A stretch of 64,000 nucleotides of DNA from Dermatophagoides farinae. Its lineage: Eukaryota > Arthropoda > Arachnida > Sarcoptiformes > Pyroglyphidae. A program made the translations under genes and the position numbers. How positions within the stretch are numbered: position 1 is the stretch's first letter; each line of letters begins with the position of its first letter. The DNA lies in contig NC_134680.1 in assembly GCF_024713945.1 (NCBI RefSeq), positions 5,267,501-5,331,500 of the forward strand. The letters are read 5' to 3'. The notes under the pieces are model-generated. The model saw only the letters and a program-made list of their open reading frames with translations. It did no database searches and was not told the DNA's origin. Shown here piece by piece: positions 1 through 10,200 of the stretch.

Positions 1-175
1 TTATTGATACACGACGTTTTTCGGTACGAAAATATTGTTTCACCTGAATTCTTTTGCCATCTTGATGACGGATTTCAGTGACGATTTTTGTATCGCCATC
101 AAATTCAACATGACGTTCATCAAGATCTTCATCTTCGTCCATCTGAATGGCCCATGATTGATCGACGGAAGGCAT
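1..175 (-). CDS. eIF3g: Eukaryotic translation initiation factor 3 subunit G, N-terminal part (cut by window edge)
   Basis: The minus strand from the ATG at 175-173 reads MPSVDQSWAIQMDEDEDLDE, then a segment containing GDTKIVTEIR..DGKRIQVKQYFRTEKRRVS, and runs off the window at position 1. This matches the start of eIF3g: an SWADQ-like motif, an acidic stretch, then the conserved K-VTEY---DGKK-K--RTFR-E-RK-S block. Subunit G is a cytoplasmic component of the eIF3 complex that helps scanning and reinitiation; the family has a CCHC zinc knuckle and a C-terminal RRM, both outside the window. Only about 58 codons are visible. The start is the first ATG, and the leader upstream of it is A/T-rich. 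The gene is head-to-head with the decayed Rap1-Myb copy. The family match is good; the short length limits certainty. Confidence 0.8.
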   Translation of the reverse strand, partial: MPSVDQSWAIQMDEDEDLDERHVEFDGDTKIVTEIRHQDGKRIQVKQYFRTEKRRVSI

Positions 176-489
176 TTTGCTTGTTTTTTTTTCAATTGAA
201 ATTATATCGTTTGAAAAAAAAGGAAAAAGAATCAAATTAAATGAAATTTTCTGGATTGAAAACAAAAATTAACTGAGTTGCAACAACAGCAACAACAGCA
301 GCAGCAGCGTGGCATTTGTCTTGCTCATTGAAACGTACTATATGAATAAATTGATTTTGAATAAATGAACGTTTATCGTGATTATTGGTGTGTTATAAGA
401 ATCGCCTATTTTTTTTATGCTTTGCTTTGTTCGTAATTTTTAATCGATAACAATGAATAGATCAAATATGTTGAAATAACAAAAAATGT
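176..489. other. Short intergenic/leader region upstream of eIF3g
   Basis: This holds the 5' leader and presumed promoter of the minus-strand eIF3g gene. It contains T and A homopolymers and a CAA/CAG trinucleotide tract at about 281-308. No ORF with coding character is visible on either strand. Confidence 0.5.
281..308. repeat. CAA/CAG trinucleotide microsatellite
   Basis: Imperfect CAACAACAG/CAGCAG repeat on the plus strand, about 28 bp, between the eIF3g start and the Rap1-Myb relic. It is not in a convincing reading frame. Confidence 0.8.
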
Positions 490-499
490 TGATGATGTT

Positions 500-1062
500 T
501 TGTTGAACGTTATGGACGATATTATAGCATCCATTTGCAACAAGAATGAAATTCAATCAAATAAACATATAAATCTCAATGAACAACAATATCGATCTAT
601 TGAAAATTTGCAATTTGTAAATAATGATTCTGTTGGCAAAGTGTTTAATCGAAATTCAACACAGCAACAAATTGTCGTGATAAATCCAATCGAAATTAAC
701 AATGGTAACTGAAGATGAAAACGATACGGATATAAAATGATGATTCGGAATTATCGCTCAAAATGAAAATGATGACAAACTTTCCAGCAATAAACGACTT
801 ATAATGCAAAAGCTTTATTCAAATATAAAAAGAGGATAATGCTAGCCATGAAGATCAGGAAATTTTAAATTACATTATTCAAACAGGTGGATATAATGAA
901 ATCAAAGGTCGATCATTATGGATAGACATGGATAATGCTAATATTTGTAAACGAACATGGCAAAGTATGAAAGAACATTTTCGTAAAATAATCGTACCAA
1001 AGATCGACTTACTTTTCGGATTATCGTCTAAAGATGTGAATATTATTATTTTTTATACATCA
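500..1062 (+). pseudogene. Decayed tandem copy of the neighbouring Rap1-Myb gene
   Basis: Segments of this stretch match the intact gene at 1409-2802 in the same order. An AACAAT...GAAGATGA..GCGATAC-type acidic segment at about 701-735 parallels 2419-2450. A long block at 846-1005 encodes SHEDQEILNYIIQTGGYNEI followed by KGRSLW-DM-NANICKRTWQSMKEHFRK, matching the Myb-like domain of the intact gene at 2550-2700. Between them the frame is broken: TGA at 710-712 after a small insertion, TGA again near 737-739, and a large deletion of the acidic linker. I tested whether splicing from GGTAAC (704-709) to CTAG (842-845) would rescue it; that join leads to a stop within a few codons. An open segment at 500-709 may be older N-terminal sequence but aligns poorly. 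This is a duplication followed by decay; whether any part is transcribed is unknown. Confidence 0.7.
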
Positions 1063-1408
1063 ATTGTCAAAAAAAAAAATTTAAAAATTCAAATAAATAA
1101 ATGCATCAATCGTTTCGAACGTTTTGTTTCATTTCATTTTGTGATGATAGTAGCATAGATTCATGTGATATTTTTTTCTCTCTCTCTTTACTTTCCCTTT
1201 GCCGTTAGCAGCGAGTAATTTTTTTTCATTCTATTTCTGTTTTCAACGTTTTCTGCTATATAATAATTTTTTTAGCGCCTAATATTTTGTTACGATCTAA
1301 GAAAGAGAAAATTTACAATTTTGTCATTATTAATAAGATTATTCTATTTTAATGTGATAATTGATTTTTTTTCCGGTTCGTATTCATCACTAAATCCGAT
1401 AAAAAAAA
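1063..1408. other. Intergenic region before the intact Rap1-Myb gene
   Basis: AT-rich sequence with T runs and a short CTCTCTCT tract. It presumably holds the promoter and leader of the gene starting at 1409. I see no coding signal or clear TATA/initiator pair. Confidence 0.4.
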
Positions 1409-2802
1409 ATGACTGCAGATGAAAAAGAACTTATTGAATTATATGGTGAAGATTTTTGCCGTTTAATTTCTAACGAATTTATTCGTAAACATCTACAAAT
1501 TGATTTGAATTCTGATGATTTTGATAGAAAATTACTTCGTAAATTGGTGTTCGATAAAGATCTTGAGAACAATTTATTGTGCCGAAATTTCTGGGATAAT
1601 ATCCTGGATAATTTGAATTCAAAATTCTCCTATAATGGTTTTAGTATACGGGGAGAATTTTCATGGAATACATTAATGCGAAGATTCTTTATTAAAATAC
1701 ATCCAAACTGTAAGTGAATTCTTTTTTTTTCGTTAAATGAATAAAGATTTTTTTTTATTCAATAATAGATGAAAAATATAAATTGGGTAAAGATTATGTC
1801 CAAAATCTTCAGTCAATTATGGAACGTTTAATGACAAAGAATAATCATTCTTCAATCGAGGATCTATTGGAATCATCGATTTCAAATAATCACCAATCAT
1901 CATCTACATTGAATCGAACGGCAACAGACAATCATAATGATCATTTATCAGAATCTGAAAATCATAATTCATTGAATGAACAAAACGACTGTCAAGTTGC
2001 TTTGGATGATGATCGTGACGAAAATCTATTGCAAGACATTGTTTCGGCTGAACGATGTGAAGATCCAAACATGCAAAACGTTGAAACAAATAATGATCAT
2101 AATTATGATAATGAATTGAACGAACCAAACACGAATGATTTAAACATTAATAAAACAATAGATCAAAATCAAGATAAACAGACTGGTGAAATGGAAAAAG
2201 ACATTATTTTGGATTCTAGCAACGATAGTTTATCAACCATCAGCGATGTAGAAGAATGTCAGCCAAATAAACGAATAAAACTCTCTGAGCAACAACCTAC
2301 GACTAGTAAAAATTTACGATCAATGAATAAATGGAAACAACAACAAATGAATATTGGTAATGATTCTGATGGCAGAGAATTAAGCCAAAATCAAAAACGA
2401 CAAAATAAAATTAAATTGAACAATATAGAAGATGAGAGCGATACCGATTTAAGTGATAATTTAGAAAATGAAAACGAACATGAAGAACGCTCTGATATTC
2501 GATGGATTATGAATATACTATATCCTAATACAATAAAAGGCTATTCAAGCCATGAAGATCATGAAATTTTGAATTATATTATTCATACAGGTCGCTATAA
2601 AGAAACTAAAGGTCGATCATTATGGGTAGACATGGAAGAAGCCAATGTCTGTAACAGAACATGGCAAAGTATGAAAGAGCATTTTCGTAAAAAAATTGCT
2701 CCAAGATTAACTTTATATGGACAAATATTTAATCTATCAAAACGAACAATGGAATTATTTGAAACTTATTCATCGGATCAGAATTCAACGAAAAAAGATT
2801 AA
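1409..2802 (+). CDS. Rap1/TERF2IP-type Myb-domain protein
   Basis: Two exons, 1409-1709 and 1769-2802, joined by a 59-bp GTAAGT...ATAG intron that keeps the frame (HPN-Y-EKYKLG); 444 residues. The C-terminal part contains SSHEDHEILNYIIHTGRYKE followed by KGRSLWVDMEEANVCNRTWQSMKEHFRKKIAPRL. This has the layout of the Rap1 Myb domain: E-D at the start, a central LW--ME, and RTWQS(L/M)K--FRK at the end. Family members with this domain include the shelterin protein RAP1 (TERF2IP), which binds telomeres through TRF2. Before it lie about 230 acidic, Asn/Ser/Asp-rich residues, probably disordered, with a possible basic nuclear signal (PNKRIKL). The first ~120 residues look folded but I do not recognise them; no BRCT is evident. 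A broken copy lies immediately upstream. The domain is well supported; a telomeric role is inference. Confidence 0.7.
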
Positions 2803-3533
2803 AATAACAACTGATCATCAAGTGGTTGAATGTTAATGTTCAAAAATTATGAATTGAAAAGAAAATTATTCATTATCAATGAATCTACATTGAGGCAGGC
2901 TGTCACACACACACAAGCACACAAGCATTTTCCTCGATAATTTTTTTTTTATTGGTGCGAGCATCATACCGTCAACCTAAAATCGAATCGATTCCAAATT
3001 GACCAATCACACACACGCCACCGGTACAATTTTTTACCGCCATCATTCGAACGTTATCAATAATGAAAATAAATAATTTTGATGATGATGATTCGAAATC
3101 GAACGTGCGCATCCATTCCAATTTTTTTTCCCGTTCAACTATTGTTCATTCTTCGCCAACAAAATATCGGATGCAATCGATGATGATTAGTCGATTTTCA
3201 TCATCGATTAGTGAAAAAAAAAATTTTTCTCACACTTCTCCCCCCTTTTTTTTATCAAGATCAAGTTTTTTTTCATTACACACACCTCAGTCATTAATCA
3301 TCAAAATCATCATCAGTGCCAAATAAAAACCACAATTTCTGTCGTCACATTTTTGGTTTTTGTGTCTGTGTGATCTGTAAAAAACCAAAAAGAAATTTTT
3401 TTTTTTTTTTTTTTTGTTAAAAAGTTATTATTTTCTTACAATTTGTTTAATGTTTAATTTTTTCTTTTGATAAATATACCATTGTGATATTTGATAATTT
3501 CATTTCTTAATCATTTTTTTTTCAATCATAATA
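2803..3533. other. Intergenic region between Rap1-Myb and BicC-like genes
   Basis: AT-rich sequence with short CA tracts (about 2906-2920) and T runs, including one of roughly 17 T near 3399-3416. The open frame at 3063-3326 is Phe/Ser-rich and typical of T-rich non-coding DNA. No other feature seen. Confidence 0.5.
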
Positions 3534-4833
3534 ATGAAGAATAAAATTCTAAACGATTTCAAACAAGTTGATAAAACTAATCTTGAACAAATGACTTTTA
3601 ATCTTTGGAATAATACTTCCATCGATACAAGTAGTAGTGGTAGGTGGTTTGATAAATTTTCTTTATTTTTCAATTAATAAATGATTTTTTTTTCCAAATT
3701 CTATAGCTTCAAATCAATTTTTCGAAGTATCATCAACCGATTCGGTGGATTCGGCTGTTGGTGTTGAAAGACGTAAATCATGGCACGAATCAACACAATC
3801 ACCATTATTATCGCAAATGACCATATCGAATCGATTGTCGATAAATGATTCGGATCAGAATCAATCATTGATGCCTATCAATCATCCATCATCATCAAAT
3901 TTGGTGATGGATGATTCATTTATGAATCAAATGTGTACATTGTATATCGATATGTCATTCGATGATCGTGTATTTTTTGGCGTACATAATTTTTTCCTAT
4001 TGAAATGCTCATTATCAGAAAGCCAATGTAATGTTGATTTTTCAGCCACTAACAATAAGGTATCGATCATTGGTAAATCGGAAAATGTGGCCAAAATGTG
4101 TAAATCATTCTTTCTGCATTCAACATTTGCATTGCAATTTGAATTCTATTTTTACGATGAAATATCCTGTGCTGAATATATGAAAGAACGTTTTCCGTCA
4201 TTGCAAAAGGAATATGAAAAATGGGATGTCTATATATCGTATCGTCCAGATAAGCCGAACACATTGTTGTTCAATTTTTTAACATTTCGAAAATTTTTCG
4301 TTCGACTCATACAAACAATGATCAATTTTCAGATGCAATTGGAATTCTATCAATTAGGCCGAGTATTGCCAAATTTTATGAGCACATTACAAGTACCGAT
4401 TACACGTCGTGATGCAAATGTGATCAACGCTAGCTATTTGGAATCGATTGAAAACGAAACCGGTACTAAAATCAAATTGATTCGTTATCATGATTGTCAA
4501 CATTATCCATTCGAAAATGTCATCATCACTGGTGCGGATATTCTTTCAGTCATACAGGCTCGTTGGTTGATCACAACTCGTTTTGAATATGAATTAAATT
4601 TTCAGGTTTTTGTTTCTGATACAACAATGTTGGTAAAATGTATTTCAAGTCTGAACTATGATCGAAGTTCGATCGAAGTCACCATATCACCATGTGTATC
4701 GAACCCGAGTTTGGACTCGAAAATTCTATCAATCAAAACAAATGAAAAACATATTGATAAAATATTTTCCATTCACAAGGAACTTATTGATTCGATGATT
4801 ATTAATGGCGTTATTTCCGAACATCGTATGTGA
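3534..4833 (+). CDS. Divergent Bicaudal-C-like protein (degenerate KH repeats)
   Basis: Two exons, 3534-3639 and 3707-4833, with an in-frame GTAGGT...ATAG intron; 410 residues. I align it to the KH/KH-like block of Bicaudal-C. NKVSIIGKSENVAKMCKSFF followed by LHSTFALQFEF parallels BicC's VSIAGQP--VE-AR--I--LLPLVLMFEL. NVIITGADILSVIQARWLI parallels its second 'G---SV--AR-YL---LPLVLMFD' element. VYISYRPDKPN and the SIEVTISP segment parallel the KH-like parts. BicC proteins are cytoplasmic RNA-binding post-transcriptional regulators. Here the GXXG loops expected of RNA-binding KH domains are not visible (RDANVINA sits where one would be), there is no C-terminal SAM domain, and the protein is less than half the usual length. 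An AATAAA lies at 4955-4960. The alternative is some other KH-family protein; the assignment comes from recalled family sequence. Confidence 0.55.
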
Positions 4834-5099
4834 TCAAATCAACCACTGTTTATTTTTTTTTTGATTGTCATTTTTTTCTATCAATCATTCTATATCCATA
4901 TAACAATTTATTATGTTTTTTCTTTCTTTCAATTGAACTAATTCTTTCAGTCAAAATAAAAACCAACAAATTTCAATAATTATAATCATTTCATTTGATA
5001 TAATGAATAGTTTTATATGTAAATTAAGAAAATTTATGAAGAAAAAAAAATTATTCACTCAATTCAGGAAAAAAACAAGAATGAAAATCTTGTTTTTTT
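4834..5099. other. Shared 3' region of two converging genes
   Basis: The BicC-like gene and the minus-strand calumenin-like gene converge here. A plus-strand AATAAA at 4955-4960 is a plausible poly(A) signal for the former. The rest is AT-rich filler. Confidence 0.5.
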
Positions 5100-6229
5100 T
5101 CATAATTCATCATTAACATGTGTATGTAATTGTTGTCCAAAATCGGTAGCTTCACTACCGACAAATACATCATGATTATCGACAATTTCATCGATAGATA
5201 ATTTATTGTCATGATTTGTATCGGCCATTGAAATAAGATGTAAAGATTCGTTCAATGCAATTTCACTAACGATGAGGATAGATAAAAAAAAAATTTAATA
5301 GATCATTTTCCATGTTTATAAATTTCAATTTCGAAACTTACGTATTGTTCGGTATGATCCAATTAATACATTCATTAAAATCTAATCGACCATCATGATT
5401 CTGATCGTATTCATTTTCAAATTTATCCTTTTCCGATATATAATGTTCGGATTTAGAATCGGGAATGTTTCGATTCTCATCACTGATAAATTCTTTGAAA
5501 TCAATAAAACCATCTTTGTTATGATCACGACGTTCAAACATTTGTCCAACTAATGTTTCGAACATATGTTCAAATTCTTCAGGATTATTGAAGGCAGCAA
5601 ATTCTTTGGCATCCAAACGATTATCATTATTGACATCAGCAGCTTTCCACAAGACTTTATCTTCTTCAAGCAATTCATTTTCGACAGCATCACTGATCTA
5701 ATGGTGTAATGAAATCATATGAAACAAATTAAAAAAATGGCTCAACTTTCAATAAACTAACCTTGAGATCATCATCAAAATCGAATGCTCCTTTTAAATG
5801 TTCATCCCAAGTAACGAATTTATCACCATTCATATCTTCTTCATCCAATCGTTCTTCACCTTCTTCCATGGCTAAATTTTTGAAAGATTTCAATACCCAA
5901 GCTTGTAGTTCATCATGATCAACAAATCCATCACGATTGGCATCGATACCAGTTTCGACCAACTTTCTTAGACGACGTTTTGATTCATCTGCGGATAGAT
6001 TATCAAATTCTTGTGCTTTTTGGCGGCTACCTAATATGGCTTCATGATCAAGTTCATGATCATCAACATCATTCATCGATGAATGTTGAAGATGTGATTC
6101 AAAGGCATCGTTGATTCTTTCCTGATTATGTTCATGTACTTGATGAGTTCGAGTATGTAAATTTGGTGGTGTTCCATGAACAGTTGCGATGAAAACCGCA
6201 ATAAACAAAACGGCCGACCAATGCATCAT
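5100..6229 (-). CDS. Calumenin/reticulocalbin-family ER calcium-binding EF-hand protein
   Basis: Three exons on the minus strand, 6229-5762, 5697-5342 and 5265-5100, with consistent GT..AG borders and phases; 329 residues, the usual size for the CREC family. A signal peptide is clear (MMHWSAVLFIAVFIATVHG). The mature part begins with a His/Glu-rich region, then HEAILGSRQKAQEFDNLSAD and a series of EF-hands. Loops visible include DANRDGFVDHDEL, DMNGDKFVTWDEH, DVNNDNRLDAKEF, DHNKDGFIDFKEF, DQNHDGRLDFNEC and DTNHDNKLSIDEI. The last four residues are NDEL, a KDEL/HDEL-like retrieval signal, so the protein should stay in the ER/early secretory lumen, binding calcium with low affinity. It is head-to-head with DAD1, which is also an ER protein. 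The start is the first ATG directly before the signal peptide. Confidence 0.88.
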
Positions 6230-6804
6230 TCAATATGAATCAAACTGAATGTAAATTATACACCCACTAAGTGATATGTACAAAACGGAATCGACCTAAC
6301 AGCTGGATTATTTCAGTCAACAATGAATGCGACAAGTTTGTATGGATTGACAGTGATTTTAACGCATGAACGAAATGTTGCCAAATGCTAAGCTAAGCAT
6401 TAAGCTAAGCAATGATTTCAAAAATTACATTTAAACGTAAAATAAAATGGATGAAAAAGGAATGAAAAATCCAGATGATCCACAAAGGTCAAAGAAATTT
6501 AAAAATCAATGAAAAATTTGACAATTAATCAATCAATACTGGCGCTCGTTTTAGTTTCTACTTCGAAACACACAATCCATTTAATTTTTCTTTATGATAT
6601 TCAATTGGCACTGTACTTATAAGACGTACCATTGAAAATACACGTATAACTCTAATTGATCATGATCTAAATTGAAACTAAACAAACGCGTGTGTGTGTG
6701 TGTGTATGTGATCGAAGAATTCTGTATTCACAGCTGTCAAATTGCTTTTTTTAAATCAAATCAAATTCTAGATTATTGTTTGAAAATAGTCATCGATAAA
6801 AAAA
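6230..6804. promoter_or_regulatory. Divergent promoter region between the calumenin-like gene and DAD1
   Basis: The 575 bp between two start codons facing away from each other must hold both promoters. Visible elements are direct repeats of GCTAAGCA/AAGCTAAGC near 6387-6411 and a (GT)n tract at about 6688-6706. I see no convincing TATA/initiator pair, and shared regulation is only suggested by the arrangement. Confidence 0.4.
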
Positions 6805-7143
6805 ATGGCCAATTTCATTCAAGTTGTACAGAAATTCTTTCAAGAATATAATAAAAATACCAGCAAACGTTTGAAAGCTATCGATGCTTATTTGGCATAC
6901 ATATTCTTCACTGGTATCATACAATTTGTTTATTGTTTATTGGTTGGTACATTTCCATTCAATTCATTCCTTGCCGGTTTCATTTCGACCGTTGCCAGTT
7001 TCATTTTGGGCGTTTGTCTTCGTATACAAGTGAATGATCAGAATAAAATGGATTTTTTCAACATTAAAGATGAACGTGCATTTGCTGATTTTATTTTCGC
7101 CCATATCATTTTACATTTGGTTGTAATCAATTTTATTGGTTAA
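6805..7143 (+). CDS. DAD1: Oligosaccharyltransferase subunit DAD1
   Basis: Intact 112-residue protein in a single exon, matching the family length of about 113. DAD1 (Ost2) is a small integral ER-membrane subunit of the oligosaccharyltransferase complex that N-glycosylates nascent proteins. Diagnostic stretches are [20 protein letters not shown], the [20 protein letters not shown] membrane segment, and the C-terminus with [20 protein letters not shown] followed by [13 protein letters not shown]. Three hydrophobic segments are visible (about residues 28-50, 52-72 and 92-111). The start codon is in good context (AAAAATGG). An AATAAA near 7191 can serve as poly(A) signal. The gene converges on CABIN1, with stop codons about 105 bp apart. 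Confidence 0.95.
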   Translation: MANFIQVVQKFFQEYNKNTSKRLKAIDAYLAYIFFTGIIQFVYCLLVGTFPFNSFLAGFISTVASFILGVCLRIQVNDQNKMDFFNIKDERAFADFIFAHIILHLVVINFIG

Positions 7144-7247
7144 ATCTATTAAATTTTTCTTTTAATTAATACAAATGAATAAGAAAAAATAAATAAAATG
7201 AAAAATTTAAATCAATCTGATTATTGATTGATTGATAATCATTTTTG

Positions 7248-10200
7248 TTATTGTTGTTGTTGTTGTTGCTGAGTTGTTGTTGTTGTTGAGTTTTCTAAAT
7301 ATTGACCAATTTGTTGACATTTTTGTTGTGTTTCATTGGGAAATGTATTGAATTTTTCCATTGATTGAGCAATTCGACGTATCTCTACAATAATAGTCCC
7401 AATGTTAACCGGTAAACAAGCATTATGAGCATCAATAATTTTCTGTTCCAATATAGCGAAACAATTATCGAATGCTTTTCGTGATAATAATAATCGTTCA
7501 TTATGATTAACATATTTCTTATCCGGATCCGGTTTCTTATACAAACCAATGGCAATTTTACTTAATTGATTATAATCTTCAGTTTTCGTACAAATATCAA
7601 TCATTAGATTCGTACAACGGAACATGTGGGCATTAAAATTTCCGGCACGTTCAATTTCATCCACTGGTATACACCAGATTCCATTGTAAAGATTTGCCGA
7701 TTTATGATCAATAAACAATCCATTTATATAGCCTGGATTTGAATTCGGTTTATCTGGATCGATTTCGAATCGTAATAAATTATTCGATTTGTTTTCCGGC
7801 CCACCAAACATTATCGATTTGGCTGTATAATAATCTCGCATTGAATAATAATAATATGCTAATCGATAGTATGATTTATAATGAGCATTATAACGTGCCA
7901 AACATTTTTTAATTCCTTGTAAGCACATTTTAATCAATTCATTTCGATAATGATTAGCATCGAATTTTACTTTACGTTCAGCAACCATACCAATTATATC
8001 AGTTAAAATGGGCATAATCTGTCGTTCATCTTCTCTGATCATCATTGTTGTTGGCCGAGAATCATTTGAATTTGTTTGTGAATTTTTCGAACCATTCGAT
8101 GTTTGTTGTTTTTTCGCTGCCGATGATGAACTAAAAATTTTTCTAAGTACAAATGGTGATTTATTCACTTTGATTAAATGATATTTTAATTGTCGTAACA
8201 TTCGTGCGGTAAATTTTCTATTATTCAATAGATATTTTAATATACAAGAATGGATACGATAATGAATTTCTAGTGCTTCAATCGATAGATATGATGGTGA
8301 ATAGTAATTTATCTTTTTCGGATATGTAGCACCATCCAGATAGAGATTTAGGTATGCCCATTCATAATACTGTAGAATGATCAATAGATCACATTTGGTT
8401 TTTTCGGCCACCTTACCCAACATATAATATGATAACCATGATTCTTCATTATTAATATCTGGATCGGTTATTCTTTCAAAACATTGTTTTGCTTTTTCCA
8501 AAACATCTTCATATTGGAAGAAATTATTTTCACTTATAATCAATTCCGGATGATTATCACCAAAAACCGTAATTCTTTTCCTTAATCGTGACCAATTACT
8601 TGCTACATTATAACATAGTATACCATATTCGATCCATAATTTACTATTATCCGGTTGAAGACGTAGGGCCTGTTCAAAACATTTGATTGCTGAATATGCT
8701 GTCTGATGAAATTTCTCGCCATTAGTAGTGATACCTTCGATGAGCATTTGATCCACTTGATAATTAATGGATAATGCCAATCCGGCCCATGAATCAAATC
8801 GATCAACATTCAAAGAAAGATCATTGATGTAGAAATATTTAGCTTTTGCAAAATCTTTGGTCTTAAAATAATGGTCAGCCAACAAATAGTACAATGTCGA
8901 TGTTACGGTATTCGTTTCTGTCGTGATCGCTCCAAATAATGGTGTACCACGTTTAATGTAATTGTTAATCTCAAGCGTACGTTTGGGCTTTTCTTCTTCT
9001 GGTATTAGACTGAGAATTTTTAGAAAAAATTCTTTAGTTTCAAATGTAATACCCGTTTGTCGTGCATTACTATCGAATTCGGGCATTAAATCAGGAACAA
9101 AATATAGATAAATATCAGGACAATGTTCCCATTTGAGACCAATATGTGCCGATGTATGACATTCTTGTGGTGAAAGATTTTTTTGTGGTGGAAAATTAAA
9201 CAAACAAGAGAAACAAAGAAGCGCTTCTTCATCGATATCATTATCAGTGAAAACTTTTTGAGCAGCCAAAAGAAATTGTCCATCACGATCAATACAGAGG
9301 CCTCGACGACCAAGAATATTATGGCCCATTTTAAAGAATTTTATCAATGACGATGATGAATCATCGTCCGCGGATTTTCCAATCGCTTCAACAAGAGTTG
9401 CATTCAATATGAGCCAGGGTAAAACTGAATTACCTTCGGTAGCACATTTGACTATTTTTCTTAATAATTTACCGGTTAATTGACCTTTTTTACCATCGGT
9501 TGCTGTCACACATCGTAAGATAATTTCAAAACATTCATCATTAAAATGTGACCAATTTTCAAAAAATTCAATTGCTTTTTGCCATATTTGAGCTTTGAGT
9601 ATTGCTTCGTATAGTTGTCGTTTTTCATCATTAGTTAGTTCACTTTCATTTTTCGTAAAACATAACCGTATGATTTCGACATAATTATGATCATCATCAT
9701 TCAATTGTGAAACACCTTGCATATCGATCAATGTTTGTATGTATTGTTCATTAATTCGTAATTTGTTTGAAGCAATCACTTCGAACGTTTCATTCATTGT
9801 CGATGGTTCGTTATCTGATCAAAATGAAATAATCGAATAAATTTAACTTTGTTTATAATTATCAATAAAAGATATACAGACCAGAAAAATGAGCACCCAT
9901 AGCAAAATATGCAAAATATCGGGAATCATTTTGACAAAAATCCAATGCATAATGTAGATAATCGATGTTCAATTCTTTTGAACCACCAAGGACAAAAAAT
10001 CGAATCAAAAAACAACGATATTCATTTATGTCAAGATGAAAATAGAGTTTAATAAGAATCTCTTTGAGAAACAATGTTTCCTGTCGTTGATATTCAATTT
10101 CATTAGCTACCAAACAAACAAATATCATATCGATGGTAATATCACGACCAATATGACACAGTATTCCGACTGGAAGTTGATTTTGTTCTCTGTAATTTAA

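Noticed and set aside
704-850. Possible intron that would rescue the upstream Rap1-Myb copy
   Set aside because: Joining GGTAAC (donor) to CTAG (acceptor) puts the Myb block out of frame and meets a TAA within about eight codons.
3063-3326. 87-codon plus-strand frame between Rap1-Myb and BicC-like genes
   Set aside because: Ser/Phe-rich readout of T-rich sequence with no similarity to neighbours and no downstream exon.
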